A stretch of DNA of 64,000 nt from Leptolyngbya sp. FACHB-321 (GCF_014695975.1 NZ_JACJPI010000081.1:124001-188000), one strand, 5' to 3'; shown: positions 53,281 to 63,207, counted from the stretch's first letter. Made by a program: numbers and translations. Notes: generated from the sequence alone by a model not told the origin.

Positions 53281-55548
53281 CTAACTACCAATGCCATTCG
53301 TCGGCAGTTCAACAATAAATGTGGTCAGCCCTGCCTTGCTTGTGACCCGGATGCTTCCCCCTAGCGTTTCAACGAGCTTTTTTGTTAAGGCAAGTCCTAG
53401 ACCTGTACCGCCGTGCTTCCAGGGATCATTGTTGGGGATGCGGTAGAACTTCTCAAAGACGCGATCGCGATCACTAGCGGCAATTTCAATGCCCGTATTG
53501 CTGATCTCAAACCGCACGTTCGTTGACTCTACGGCGACAACGATAGCAATCTGTCCATGAGCAGGTGTGTACTTACAGGCATTGCTAAGTAGTTCTGTGA
53601 TAATGCGCTCCAGGTAGGATTGGTCTGTCGTTAGGGGCGCAAGTGTAGTGGGAATAACGACTTCCAGGTGTTGTTGTTGACTGTTAATGCGCTCGCTAAA
53701 GGGTTTGACAATATTGGGTAGCCAGCTTTGGAGGGACAGTGCTGTTAGAAAGAGCGGTTCTGTAGCCATTTCTAAACGGGAGAGGTCAAGCAGGTCATTG
53801 ATGAGCTTAATTTCGCGCTGGCACTCACTATTTAAAATTTGAAAATACCGTGGCAGCGAACCGGCATCAGCATCCAGAAGCTTGTCACGACGCAGCACGA
53901 TTTCTAACATCTGCGCTGCCATTTTGATGTTTGCCATCGGCGTTCGCAGTTCGTGAGAGACGGTGCTGAGAAAGTCGTCTTTGAGGCGATTGAGCTTTTC
54001 TAACGCTTCAACCTGCGCCTGTGATGCTTGATAGAGACGCGCTTGCCGCAGGGCGATCGCGCATTGATTTGCCACCTGCTGCACTAGCCGAATATCTTGC
54101 TCGGCGAAGATGCGCTCATTATTGCTGACTAGCCAGAGATCGCCTAATACACCCTGATCATCCAGAATGGGGCAAGCAAACATTGCTGACCTGCCCCGCT
54201 CTGAGTTTGGCAGAAGCGAACAAAACTGAAAGTACTGTCCCTGCAAGAGCTGACCGTACCCTTCCTTGAAGTTGTCCATCTGCACGATCCGTCCCTGAAT
54301 AGGCGCTACGGACGTAGTGTATTCATAGCGAACAGTAGAGGTGCGCTGCGTCAGATCGTAGAGGGCAGCATTACAGCTTCTGACCTTAATCGCGCCTGCT
54401 AATTCCCGTACTGCTGTTTGCAAAATTTGGTCTTCGTCGAGACTATCGCGGACGCGATCAGCAATGCGTTTTAATGTTGCTTCAAAATTAAATGCCAGTT
54501 GCAGTTGAGCCGTCCGTGTCTGGACCTGTTGCTCTAGTTCAGCATTAAGGCGCTGCACTTCTTGATATAACTCTGATTGCTGGATGGCAATACTGACCTG
54601 GGCAGCTAACTGTTTGAGCAAATCTGTTTCCCAGGTTTGCCAGTGGCGGGGTTCGCTACAGTGGTGAGCAATCAGCAATCCCCAGAGTTCATCGTTCTGC
54701 AAGATTGGCACCACTAACTCAGCATTCACTTGAAAGCTGGCGAGCATTTCGGCGTAGCAGGATGACTGGTGGTACTCGGTACGGATATTGGAGACGGCGC
54801 GCGTGTGCCCATCTCGGTATTTGCAGACGTACGATTCTGCAAAGCAGGGATCTACAATATTTTCGCCTTGAATTGATTTCCAGTCAGTACCGACCGATTC
54901 TACGAGGACGATTCCACTCCAGTCAGATTCAAAGCGAAAAAACAGGACTCGATCGGTTTGCAAGAGTCGTCGCACTTCTGTCACAGTTGTCTTTAACACA
55001 TGAGACAGGTCAAGGTGGCGGCGAATTTCTTGCACGATCGCGGCAACTAAACGTTCTCGTTCTGTCTGTTGCCAAAGCGTTTCTTCTGCCTGTTGTCGCT
55101 GCGTAATATCGGTAGTGGTGCCAACGTAACCGCTAAGTGTGCCATCTGAGTCATAGTTGGCTACCACCTGCACGAAGACCCAAACGGTGCTATTTGATCG
55201 CTGAAAGCGGTAGCGCGACTGAAAGCACTCTAACGGTACACTCTGCGTTGCCTGCTGCCATTCGGTCGTAACCCGTTCGCGATCGTCCGGGTGAATAGTT
55301 TGTAGCCAATCAGAGCCATGGGCTACCGTAACGCCCGTAATTTCACACCAGCGCTGATTAACATACGTTATTTGCCCCTCCCCTGTAGTGCGAAAGATAC
55401 CTACAGGGGAAGCATGATCCAGCAAACTAAGCCACTCCTCATTAGGTTTCAGTGGCGTAGCAGCGTGAGTTACGCGAGGCTCTAAATCAGTTGGGTTAGG
55501 CTCTCTATCATTCAAAATCTGTACATTAAGTTCGATGATGGTAGGCAA
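53281..55548 (-). CDS. PAS-GAF-GAF sensor histidine kinase, candidate cyanobacteriochrome
   Basis: 755 residues, no membrane helix. A PAS domain (about 38-150, ending in GYVGTTTDITQRQQAEE) is followed by GAF1 (about 182-322), a coiled coil, GAF2 (about 355-500), HisKA (H532 in STVSHELRTPMANIK) and HATPase (N656, DRVFEKFYR, GGTGLGLALTKKL). GAF1 has DPCF at 233-236 and C264-Y265 before LVVPI, the two cysteines of DXCF-type cyanobacteriochromes, so bilin binding is plausible but unproven. No receiver domain is present and no partner regulator gene is adjacent. Confidence 0.9.
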   Translation of the reverse strand: MPTIIELNVQILNDREPNPTDLEPRVTHAATPLKPNEEWLSLLDHASPVGIFRTTGEGQITYVNQRWCEITGVTVAHGSDWLQTIHPDDRERVTTEWQQATQSVPLECFQSRYRFQRSNSTVWVFVQVVANYDSDGTLSGYVGTTTDITQRQQAEETLWQQTERERLVAAIVQEIRRHLDLSHVLKTTVTEVRRLLQTDRVLFFRFESDWSGIVLVESVGTDWKSIQGENIVDPCFAESYVCKYRDGHTRAVSNIRTEYHQSSCYAEMLASFQVNAELVVPILQNDELWGLLIAHHCSEPRHWQTWETDLLKQLAAQVSIAIQQSELYQEVQRLNAELEQQVQTRTAQLQLAFNFEATLKRIADRVRDSLDEDQILQTAVRELAGAIKVRSCNAALYDLTQRTSTVRYEYTTSVAPIQGRIVQMDNFKEGYGQLLQGQYFQFCSLLPNSERGRSAMFACPILDDQGVLGDLWLVSNNERIFAEQDIRLVQQVANQCAIALRQARLYQASQAQVEALEKLNRLKDDFLSTVSHELRTPMANIKMAAQMLEIVLRRDKLLDADAGSLPRYFQILNSECQREIKLINDLLDLSRLEMATEPLFLTALSLQSWLPNIVKPFSERINSQQQHLEVVIPTTLAPLTTDQSYLERIITELLSNACKYTPAHGQIAIVVAVESTNVRFEISNTGIEIAASDRDRVFEKFYRIPNNDPWKHGGTGLGLALTKKLVETLGGSIRVTSKAGLTTFIVELPTNGIGS

Positions 55549-55871
55549 TTAATGAGTCTGCTTGTATCGTTAAGCATCTGTTACGTTACCTAATGTGCCC
55601 TAAATTACTTTCTTTAATTCGTTATTTGTTGCGTGCACCTCAGGTATCGATTTCATCACCGCATAAAATTTGAGTGATTCTCTGTCGGCACTCTATTGAT
55701 TGACCCCAGCTAGAGGTAGGTGCCTACTGATTGGTCTAAAGCTCGCCCTAGGTCTAAAGGCAGAGGCTAAGTGCTAGTAAAGCGCCGCAGAAGTGAGAGA
55801 ATAGGTCAAAGTCAGCGCGGGGCGATCGCTGCCCTTGCTGCCTACAAGACGGCTAAGGGGAAATAGAACTG
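55549..55871. other. Intergenic region before the CyanoP gene
   Basis: About 320 bases separating divergent genes (histidine kinase and CyanoP). It must hold both promoters. TCTAAAG words near 55735 and 55753 repeat. No gene or structured RNA was seen. Confidence 0.35.
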
Positions 55872-56411
55872 ATGCTTAAACGAATTCTAGCGATACTTCT
55901 GGTGGTAGTCAGCCTCAGTTTGCAAGGATGTGTGACACCGACTGCTGGCTTAAATATCTATACGGATACTATAGATGGCTACAAGTTTCTCTATCCTAAC
56001 GGTTGGCTACCAGTCAGCGTTACAAGCGGACCTGATGTAGTGTTTCATGACATTGTGGAGCAAACCGAGAATGTGAGCGTTGTCATTAATCCAGTGACTG
56101 ACAAGAAGACGCTAGCTGATTTGGGTAGCCCTGGCGAAGTGGGTTACCAATTGGGCAAAAGCGCGATCGCTCCACCTAATTCTGGGCGCAAAGCCGAACT
56201 GGTGAATGCCGAAGCCCGCACCGTTGGCACTAAGCTCTATTACCTGCTGGAATACGCTGTTAAAGTTGGCGATCGCGAACGCCATAATCTCGCAAGTGTG
56301 GCAATTAGCCGGGGCAAACTCTACACTTTTAATGCCTCTACACCAGAAGCCCGCTGGGCTAAAATGCAACCGTTGTTAGAACGGACGGTCAAGTCATTCT
56401 CAGTGGATTAA
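55872..56411 (+). CDS. CyanoP (PsbP-domain lipoprotein of photosystem II)
   Basis: 179 residues. A lipoprotein signal (ILAILLVVVSLSLQGC, lipobox Cys20) puts it on the lumenal side of the thylakoid. The PsbP fold starts with TDTIDGYKFLYPNGWLPVSV and holds DVVFHDIVEQTENVSVVI and the closing RHNLASVAISRGKLYTFNAS. CyanoP assists photosystem II assembly rather than staying as a stable subunit. AGGGGAAA lies upstream of the ATG. Confidence 0.94.
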   Translation: MLKRILAILLVVVSLSLQGCVTPTAGLNIYTDTIDGYKFLYPNGWLPVSVTSGPDVVFHDIVEQTENVSVVINPVTDKKTLADLGSPGEVGYQLGKSAIAPPNSGRKAELVNAEARTVGTKLYYLLEYAVKVGDRERHNLASVAISRGKLYTFNASTPEARWAKMQPLLERTVKSFSVD

Positions 56412-56502
56412 TAAAACAGGAAATTAATAGAACACGAAGCTCATTCAAGACAAACGAGCACCCAAGTCCACGCTCTCTACCCATGTAAAAGGAGGCTAGC
56501 GG

Positions 56503-57327
56503 ATGAGTACGCTCACAACGCAGGATGGTACACAGATCTACTACAAGGATTGGGGTACAGGGCAGCCTATTGTCTTTAGCCACGGTTGGCCCCTTAATGC
56601 GGATAGTTGGGAAGCTCAAATGTTTTTCCTGGCATCCCACGGTTACCGCTGCATTGCTCATGATCGGCGTGGACACGGGCGATCGAGCCAGCCCTGGAAC
56701 GGCAACGAGATGGACACCTATGCTGATGACCTCGCAACGCTCATTGAAACACTGGATCTAACGGATGCTATCCTGATCGGCTTCTCTACAGGTGGTGGTG
56801 AAGTTACCCGCTATATTGGTCGTCACGGTACAGCACGGGTTGCCAAAGCGGCGCTAATCTCTGCTGTCCCGCCGTTGATGCTTAAAACGGCGGCTAATCC
56901 TGATGGGCTACCAATTGATGTGTTTGATGGTCTTCGGGCTGCCTCGCTCACCGATCGCTCGCAGCTCTACAAAGATCTCGCCAGCGGACCGTTCTTTGGC
57001 TTCAACCGTCCGGGTGCCAACGTTTCGCAGGGCATGATCGACTGGTTCTGGCTTCAAGGGATGCAGTCTGGACATAAGAATGCGCTCGATTCGATCAAAG
57101 CCTTCTCTGAGACAGACTTCACCGAGGATCTCAAAAAATTCGATGTGCCAACGCTGATCCTTCATGGTGACGACGATCAAATTGTGCCGATCGGTGCGGC
57201 GGCTCTTGCCTCAGCGAAACTTGTCAACAACGCAACATTGAAGGTCTATCCAGGTGCGCCTCACGGCTTAACTGATACGCATAAAGAACAACTTAATACC
57301 GACCTGCTGGCATTTCTCCAGACCTGA
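56503..57327 (+). CDS. Alpha/beta hydrolase (non-heme chloroperoxidase/esterase type)
   Basis: 274 residues. Motifs in order: [13 protein letters not shown] (oxyanion loop), [29 protein letters not shown] (nucleophile Ser about 98), [12 protein letters not shown] (acid) and [11 protein letters not shown] (His). This is the usual cofactor-free haloperoxidase or esterase. The natural substrate is unknown. The start has AAAGGAGG before the ATG, a strong ribosome site. Confidence 0.93.
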   Translation: MSTLTTQDGTQIYYKDWGTGQPIVFSHGWPLNADSWEAQMFFLASHGYRCIAHDRRGHGRSSQPWNGNEMDTYADDLATLIETLDLTDAILIGFSTGGGEVTRYIGRHGTARVAKAALISAVPPLMLKTAANPDGLPIDVFDGLRAASLTDRSQLYKDLASGPFFGFNRPGANVSQGMIDWFWLQGMQSGHKNALDSIKAFSETDFTEDLKKFDVPTLILHGDDDQIVPIGAAALASAKLVNNATLKVYPGAPHGLTDTHKEQLNTDLLAFLQT

Positions 57328-57436
57328 AACGGTTTTGCCAGCTAAGGATTTTTGACAGGTGGAGGGAAGTAAACCCCAACTTGGGGGCAAAGCGTCCTAC
57401 CTCCTTCTTACAAGTAATGAGGGCTATTTATCTTCG

Positions 57437-58078
57437 ATGGGCGTACCACAGTTTATTCTTGCATCTGCGTCTTCGGCACGGTTACGGCTGTTGCGAAGTG
57501 TTGGCATTGAGCCGATCGTCTGCCCTAGTGCGTTTGATGAGTCTCAAGTGCAACTGTCTGACCCCGCAGCACTAGTGCAAGCGTTAGCGCTCAACAAAGC
57601 AACTACTGTCGCGACCCAGCTCGATCGTCATGCCTCTGTCGATCGCCTGGTTCTAGGGTGTGATTCTGTACTGGCAGTGAATGGCGAGATTCACGGTAAA
57701 CCCGCTGGCACCGAAGAGGCGATTGAACGCTGGCAACAAATGCGCGGTCAGGTGGGTCGCCTTTACACGGGACACGCTTTACTCGTGATCCCGCCGACAC
57801 CCCACACTCCAAGCCCTACACCGCTCGTCCGTTGTCAGATTACCCAAGTTTATTTTGCAACTGTGAGCGATCGTCAAATTGCTGCCTATGCTGCAACTGG
57901 TGAACCGCTCCACTGCGCTGGAGCCTTTGCACTGGAGGGTAAAGGCGGTTTGTTTGTCGAAAAAATTGATGGTTGCCACAGCAACGTCATTGGTTTGAGT
58001 CTCCCGCTGCTACGGCAAATGCTGGACGATCGGGGCTATGATGTAACCGCTTTTTGGTCGATCGATCCGCAGAGGTAA
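57437..58078 (+). CDS. maf: Maf family nucleotide pyrophosphatase
   Basis: 213 residues from ATG 57437 ([20 protein letters not shown]), the family's N-terminal signature. A frame reaching back to 57359 would add unrelated residues. Other motifs: [23 protein letters not shown] and [31 protein letters not shown]. Maf proteins hydrolyse non-canonical nucleotides. Residues about 117-129 ([12 protein letters not shown]) look repeat-derived and fall in a loop. Confidence 0.93.
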   Translation: MGVPQFILASASSARLRLLRSVGIEPIVCPSAFDESQVQLSDPAALVQALALNKATTVATQLDRHASVDRLVLGCDSVLAVNGEIHGKPAGTEEAIERWQQMRGQVGRLYTGHALLVIPPTPHTPSPTPLVRCQITQVYFATVSDRQIAAYAATGEPLHCAGAFALEGKGGLFVEKIDGCHSNVIGLSLPLLRQMLDDRGYDVTAFWSIDPQR

Positions 58079-58403
58079 TCGATAAGGGAGACGCATTAAA
58101 AACGTCCTGTTAAGAACCCCGGCGGCATTGCCCAGAGTTTAAAGATTTCGTTCATGCCCCCAGGTTTATTCTTACACTGAGGACAGATTGGTAACTGAAC
58201 CTATCCTTACTTGAACTGGTTTTTAGGCGAAGGCTTGATTGGACGATAGACTCCACGATGATCGCGCTTTCAGTTCCAGTCAGCTACCCCTTACCGCTTC
58301 TACCGACTCTGCTTTTTCTACCAACTCTTGCATCTACCGTTGTCGGCTTACTGGTATAAATGCTACAAGCCGATCGAAATGTACGTAATCATTTGGCTCT
58401 CTG
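58079..58403. other. Intergenic region with a possible decayed small zinc-ribbon frame
   Basis: About 320 bases, no supportable gene. On the minus strand a frame ending at about 58097 reads CPQCKNKPGG then MNEIFKLWAMPPGFLTGRF with a stop, but the only ATG is internal and a TAG closes the frame just upstream. It may be the remains of a small protein. The promoter of the kinase gene should lie at its right end. Confidence 0.3.
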
Positions 58404-59510
58404 ATGAATCGTTCAGTGACTGATCTATCAAACTTTCGTGCTGATGTGCACGAGCAAACGCGCTTGGGGCAGCTGTGCGGGACAGAGCAGCGCTTTTTCG
58501 ATCGCTATGAAATTCTCAAAATTCTTGGTCGGGGTGGTTTTGGCATCACCTTTTTGGCGAAAGATGTCTTTCTGCCCGGTCAACCACTTTGCGTCATCAA
58601 GCAACTTTGCCCAAAAGTGAATGATGCTGCTGCGCTACAACAAGCACGCAAACGCTTTGAGCAAGAAGCTGCCACGTTAGCTAAGCTCGGCAATCACGCC
58701 CAAATTCCTCATCTGCTGAACTACTTTGAAACGGCTGGTGAGTTTTACCTGGTGCAGGAATATATTCGAGGCTATACGCTGACAAAGCTGGTCAAGCGCC
58801 ACGGACCCTTCTCTGAGACTGGGGTAAAGCAGTTTTTGCGCGAATTTTTACCGTTGCTGCAATATGTACATAACAACCGCGTTATCCATCGCGACATCAA
58901 GCCACCGAACTTGATTCGCTGCCGCGATGATGGTCGGCTGGTGCTGATTGATTTTGGCGCTGTGAAGGAACATATTGTGCAGGGCAGCGATGCCAGTGCA
59001 AAGCCAATTACCACGCAGTTTGTGGGCACGGTTGGGTTTGCGCCACCCGAGCAGCTTGCGTCTCGTCCCATTTACTCAAGCGATTTGTATGCAGTAGGCG
59101 TTACCTGCCTCTATCTTTTGTCGGGCAAGCCGCCGCTAGAGTTTGACTATGATTTTTTGACTGGGGATGTACGCTGGAGTGACCATATTTCGGTGAGCGA
59201 TCACTTCGGTACGGTGTTGAGTAAGCTGCTGCGGGTTTCGCCCCAAGAGCGGTTTCAGTCGGTCGGCGAGGTAATTCGATCGCTCGAGTTAGAGCCATAC
59301 TTTGACAACCTTGTGCATTGTATGAATATTAAGCCCAAGCCCTTTTTGACTGCTAGCTCTAGCGAACCGGAGGCGGAGGGCTACATTTCGCCAACGACGC
59401 GCACAGCGATGGCAATTCGAGACTGGCAAGCCAAACTGAAGGCAAGACGGGTGCGCGATCGCCTCTACCAGCCTCAAGTTACTTACAGTGGTTCGGGCTA
59501 CTTCCAGTAA
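58404..59510 (+). CDS. Ser/Thr protein kinase
   Basis: 368 residues. Kinase domain about 35-305: P-loop GRGGFGITFLAKD, lysine in CVIKQL, HRDIKPPNLIR, DFGAVKE and FAPPEQL. It lies in the cyanobacterial GFGITF kinase group. The C-terminus (about 310-368) is short with no sensor domain. It has no membrane helix. Targets unknown. Confidence 0.93.
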   Translation: MNRSVTDLSNFRADVHEQTRLGQLCGTEQRFFDRYEILKILGRGGFGITFLAKDVFLPGQPLCVIKQLCPKVNDAAALQQARKRFEQEAATLAKLGNHAQIPHLLNYFETAGEFYLVQEYIRGYTLTKLVKRHGPFSETGVKQFLREFLPLLQYVHNNRVIHRDIKPPNLIRCRDDGRLVLIDFGAVKEHIVQGSDASAKPITTQFVGTVGFAPPEQLASRPIYSSDLYAVGVTCLYLLSGKPPLEFDYDFLTGDVRWSDHISVSDHFGTVLSKLLRVSPQERFQSVGEVIRSLELEPYFDNLVHCMNIKPKPFLTASSSEPEAEGYISPTTRTAMAIRDWQAKLKARRVRDRLYQPQVTYSGSGYFQ

Positions 59511-59634
59511 GCAAATCGATCAGCAAAACCGGACGCGTTGCCACTTATGGTTAAATGGCATCATGCCTGTTCTTGCGTTTAAACGAAAGACCTTGCCTCA
59601 ACTGCAAGTGAATGTAGAATGTCATGACCTCTGA

Positions 59635-60210
59635 ATGGTGACCGAACCACCCTCACATGAAGCTGCGCTGCTGATTCGAGTTGCTCAGCGCGACCAGGCG
59701 GCACTGTCAGAACTGTACGATCGTTACGCGCGAGTGCTTTACGCCGTTGCTTTCAAAAGTTTGAGATCCGCAGAAGAAAGCGAAGAAGTTGTTTTAGATG
59801 TCTTCGCTCAAGTCTGGCGTACTGCTGATCGGTATGACGTTGGCAAAGCACGCGTCGATACCTGGCTATTTATGATGACCCGCAGCCGTGTCCTCGATCG
59901 CTTACGTACTTTGCAGCGTGTAACTAAAGTTACGGTCGCCTCAGAGAATTTTGCAGAGATCCAAACCCCCACTCCTGGCGTAGATCCCCTTGAAAACGTC
60001 CTGATCTCAGAGCGCCGCGATCGAGTGTTAGCCGCCCTCAGCCAACTTCCCGAAGCGCAACGTCAGGTTATCGAACTCGCTTACTACAAAGGACTCACCC
60101 AATCAGAGATTGCAGCGCAAACGAACCTTTCCCTGGGCACAGTTAAAACTCGCATTCGATTAGGTTTAAGTAAGTTGCGGGTTGTCCTCGGTAACTGGGA
60201 GCCAAGCTAG
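59635..60210 (+). CDS. ECF-type RNA polymerase sigma factor
   Basis: 191 residues. Region 2 at about 25-90 (LYDRYARVLYAVAFKSL, EVVLDVFAQVWRTADRYD, VDTWLFMMTRSRVLDRLR). Region 4 at about 130-185 (ALSQLPEAQRQVIELAYYKGLTQSEIA, LSLGTVKTRIRLGLSKLR). It directs RNA polymerase to stress promoters. The anti-sigma gene follows 29 bases later. The start is ATG 59635. Confidence 0.94.
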   Translation: MVTEPPSHEAALLIRVAQRDQAALSELYDRYARVLYAVAFKSLRSAEESEEVVLDVFAQVWRTADRYDVGKARVDTWLFMMTRSRVLDRLRTLQRVTKVTVASENFAEIQTPTPGVDPLENVLISERRDRVLAALSQLPEAQRQVIELAYYKGLTQSEIAAQTNLSLGTVKTRIRLGLSKLRVVLGNWEPS

Positions 60211-60239
60211 GATAGGAATCTAGACCATTTATTAACGTA

Positions 60240-61058
60240 ATGAACGCTGAAGACCGCTGTTTCTGTGAGCTGGCTCCGCTGTATGCGCTCGATCTGCTTA
60301 ACGACGACGATCGTCACTGGGTGGAGGCGCAGGCGATCGAGTATCCAGAGCTGGCAGCAGAACTGGCAGAGCATCAGTTGACTGTGAATGTGTTACCTTA
60401 TGCTCTTCCGGCGGCATCAATAGCGGCTGACCTTAAGGGGCGGTTGTTTCAACGGTTAGCACAGGAGCCGCCCGCAGCAGTAGAAACACCGTCACCACTG
60501 CCACTGTCGGTATCCGCTCTGCCCGATCGATCGCGCTCCAATGATCGGACTGCCACTGCTGCTCCTGTACCTGTAACGGTTCGCCGCTATCGCCGTACTG
60601 TAATTTGGTTCCAAGCGGCTGGTGCGATCGCCGCTCTAGCTGCGATCGCGCTTTTGGCAGACAACTTTCGTCTTCGCCAAACGCTTCAGGCTGATCAGGC
60701 GATCGTTGCCACACTTCAGCAACCCGATAGCGTAATCTACTCGCTCAAGGGCACTGAAAACGCTGCGCAAGCCTCCGGTAGCCTGGTTGTAAACCCCGGA
60801 GATCAGACTGCTATCGTACTGGTGCAAAATCTGCCCGCCTTGCCAGTTGGTCAAGCCTATCGTCTTTGGGCAGTTGCCAAAGGGGCAACCAAACCTGCCT
60901 ATTGTGGGCAGTTCAACAATCATCGCACTGGTACGGCACGCTGGTCGTTACCAGAAGGCGTTTGTAGTGCCAGTGTGCCGCAAATGCTGATTACAGCTGA
61001 ATCCGCAACCGCTCCTCCAGTGCCACAAGGAACATTGGTAATGAAGAGTAAGGGGTAA
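60240..61058 (+). CDS. Anti-sigma factor (RskA-like)
   Basis: 272 residues. The N-terminal half (about 1-75, CELAPLYALDLLNDDDRHWVEAQ) is the anti-sigma domain, without the HxxxCxxC zinc motif. A membrane helix (about 122-143, VIWFQAAGAIAALAAIALLA) is followed by an exported RskA domain (about 175-270) with QTAIVLVQNLPALPVGQAYRLWAV. It should hold the sigma factor at the membrane until a signal arrives. It is downstream of the sigma gene and ends in a repeat region. Confidence 0.9.
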   Translation: MNAEDRCFCELAPLYALDLLNDDDRHWVEAQAIEYPELAAELAEHQLTVNVLPYALPAASIAADLKGRLFQRLAQEPPAAVETPSPLPLSVSALPDRSRSNDRTATAAPVPVTVRRYRRTVIWFQAAGAIAALAAIALLADNFRLRQTLQADQAIVATLQQPDSVIYSLKGTENAAQASGSLVVNPGDQTAIVLVQNLPALPVGQAYRLWAVAKGATKPAYCGQFNNHRTGTARWSLPEGVCSASVPQMLITAESATAPPVPQGTLVMKSKG

Positions 61059-61173
61059 GGAGTGAGGGGTGAGGGGGGGAAGAGGTGAAGAGTAAGGGGA
61101 TGAAGGGTTTTTTAGTTCATTCTGCCTTCTGCCTTCTGCCTTTTGCCTTTCTCCTTCTCCCTCCTGCCCTTCT
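61059..61173. repeat. Dispersed repeat cluster after the anti-sigma gene
   Basis: AAGGGGTAAGGAGTGAGGGG words and TTCTGCC/TTTTGCC tandem words (near 61120-61145) fill the gap between the convergent anti-sigma and hydrolase genes. The same family as in the 43.5 and 35.6 kb gaps. Confidence 0.75.
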
Positions 61174-62367
61174 TTACCGCAATGTCCAGGCTAGAAAGCG
61201 TTCGGTGTAGTAAAGTGCTAGCTGATTGCTCACGCCATTGAACACTTTGTCAAAAGCGTGTTCTGCCCAGGGAATTTCGAGCCAGACTGCACGGCTACCT
61301 GTTGCCTGTAGACGATCGTAGAGCGATCGCCCAAACTTCGCCTGCACCAAATGATCGCGTCCACCATAGACAAGCAGTGATGTAGGCAAAGGCTTGTTGA
61401 TTAGCTCTGAGGGCGATGCCTGTCGGTATAAGGCTGGAAATTGTTCAGGGCTACCACCGAGCAGAGCCTTCAGTACGGCGCGACTATTGATTGGGTCAGG
61501 GTTGGGTAAATCATAGTAGCCCTTCGTCAGGTCAACGGGTCCGTAGTAATTGACGACAGCTCGAATAGCAATGCTGCTAGGTTGATATGCCGCCAGCATT
61601 GCCAGATGCGCTCCTGCCGATCGCCCCATTAACGCCAACCGTGTCACATCTACTTCTAACGCTTCAGCGTGCTGCTGGATGTATGTGAGCGCCGATCGCA
61701 CATCCTCAAGCTGTGCCGGGAAGGGGTAGCGCGGTGCATGACGGTAATCAATCGCCACCACTGTATAGCCCCGCGCTGCCATATAACGGCTAAACGGCGC
61801 ATCATCATTGGGGCTACCGCGCTGCCATGCACCACCGTAGATGGCTACGATCGTTGGATGTTTGCCAACCTGGGGCGGATGATAGACCGTCAGCGTTAAC
61901 GGCTCTCCATTCGGTGCAGCGAACTGTATGCCTGCTGTTGTGCGTACTGGCTGCTCTGGAATCCCCAGGAATGCGTCACGCAGCACAAACGGCTTGGGAC
62001 GCATCTGAGCTTGGAACGTGGGGGCAATTTGCGCTAGATAATTGGTTCCGAGCGCGGCTTGCATACTGGCTTCTGCTCGCTGATTGGCAGCCGGAAACTG
62101 GCTCAACGGTAAGGTACTGATGACCAGGCTAAAAAGACTACAGGCAAGCACAATCCGTTGCCAGCGCTTACGAACAAACCGTAAGGCGAGTAGAACCGCG
62201 ATCGCATTAGCCCCCATTAACCAGGGGCTTACCTCTGGCGCACCCACGCCCAACGGCAACAGTGCAAACGTGGGCGCAGGCACAACAATCCAGGCAGTGA
62301 GAAAAAAAGCCACTCCACCAATGAGCAGCGTTAACCCTTCCAGCAAGGCGTTAAACAGGTTGGGCAT
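61174..62367 (-). CDS. Membrane-anchored alpha/beta hydrolase (BD-FAE/esterase type)
   Basis: 397 residues. About three N-terminal membrane helices (to about residue 90) precede the hydrolase domain: IVAIYGGAWQRGSPNDD (HGG-like oxyanion loop), YTVVAIDYRHAPRYPFPAQLEDVRSAL, MGRSAGAHLAMLAAY (nucleophile Ser in GRSAG), LVYGGRDHLVQ (acid) and WAEHAFD (His). It is likely active on esters, and the substrate is unknown. Convergent with the anti-sigma gene. Confidence 0.9.
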   Translation of the reverse strand: MPNLFNALLEGLTLLIGGVAFFLTAWIVVPAPTFALLPLGVGAPEVSPWLMGANAIAVLLALRFVRKRWQRIVLACSLFSLVISTLPLSQFPAANQRAEASMQAALGTNYLAQIAPTFQAQMRPKPFVLRDAFLGIPEQPVRTTAGIQFAAPNGEPLTLTVYHPPQVGKHPTIVAIYGGAWQRGSPNDDAPFSRYMAARGYTVVAIDYRHAPRYPFPAQLEDVRSALTYIQQHAEALEVDVTRLALMGRSAGAHLAMLAAYQPSSIAIRAVVNYYGPVDLTKGYYDLPNPDPINSRAVLKALLGGSPEQFPALYRQASPSELINKPLPTSLLVYGGRDHLVQAKFGRSLYDRLQATGSRAVWLEIPWAEHAFDKVFNGVSNQLALYYTERFLAWTLR

Positions 62368-62507
62368 TTAAGACGGCTCAGTAGGGTGCTAATGCGACCA
62401 ATTTTGGCTTAAAACGAGTGGTTGAGTTGATCTTGTGTAGTGGTTTTACAGATACCGCTCTCACTTTGGCGCTAAAATTCTGTCGCTCAGCAGATTGATG
62501 TAGAGTC

Positions 62508-63152
62508 ATGTCCTCTTTCAGGTTGTGGTGGCGCATGGACAAAGCAAGCGATCGCACAAAAGGTCTTTTTAAGAACGTTACAGTAGCTGCTCTTTGGTGG
62601 CTGGCAAGCGGGTCAGCGATCGCGGTTGCTGCCCCAGCAGATGTGTTTATGCCACACCTCGATCGCATCCGTCAGAACCTACCGCCGAACGTTGTTATGC
62701 GCCTGCCCTCACAGATTCGGCTGAGTTATCCCGCTGATGAAGAGTTTATTCAAACCTTAGCAGTGCGAATTAGTACGTCAGATTCGCCACCGCGCATTAC
62801 GGTTGGTCTATTTAGCTGTGAAGATGATTCGCCTTTTTGCCGCATTGGCACTTTTTCGGCAGTCAATACGGCGATTGCTCAAGCGCAGCAAGACTACCAG
62901 AAACACATGGCGGCTGCCGCTCCAATCCAGCTTGCCAGGACAATTCGCGGCTATTTGCTCATGGGTACTGCCAAACAACCACCCTCTGAGTTTTCATCCA
63001 TTATGTGGCAACAAGATGGGATGTTTTATACCGTCAGCCTTGCTAACCCAGAGCGCCAAAATATGCTCTACATGGCAGTCTATATGGCAAATGAGGCTCC
63101 CTTTACCAATAACACCGCTTTGAGAAAAGCACCGCTCAAGTCAGCACCCTGA
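62508..63152 (+). CDS. Secreted hypothetical protein
   Basis: 214 residues (an internal ATG at 62535 gives a better N-terminus, MDKASDRTKGLFKNVTVAAL). A signal peptide covers about 20-42 (VAALWWLASGSAIAVAA). The exported domain (about 45-214) has RLPSQIRLSYPADEEFIQ, LFSCEDDSPFCRIGTFSAV with two cysteines, and GTAKQPPSEFSSIMWQQDGMFYTV. No family recognised. Function unknown. Confidence 0.72.
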   Translation: MSSFRLWWRMDKASDRTKGLFKNVTVAALWWLASGSAIAVAAPADVFMPHLDRIRQNLPPNVVMRLPSQIRLSYPADEEFIQTLAVRISTSDSPPRITVGLFSCEDDSPFCRIGTFSAVNTAIAQAQQDYQKHMAAAAPIQLARTIRGYLLMGTAKQPPSEFSSIMWQQDGMFYTVSLANPERQNMLYMAVYMANEAPFTNNTALRKAPLKSAP

Positions 63153-63207
63153 AAAAGACTGCGAGGCAATCGCTTTGATTGCCAATTAAAAGTATAGGCA
63201 AGGAGCC

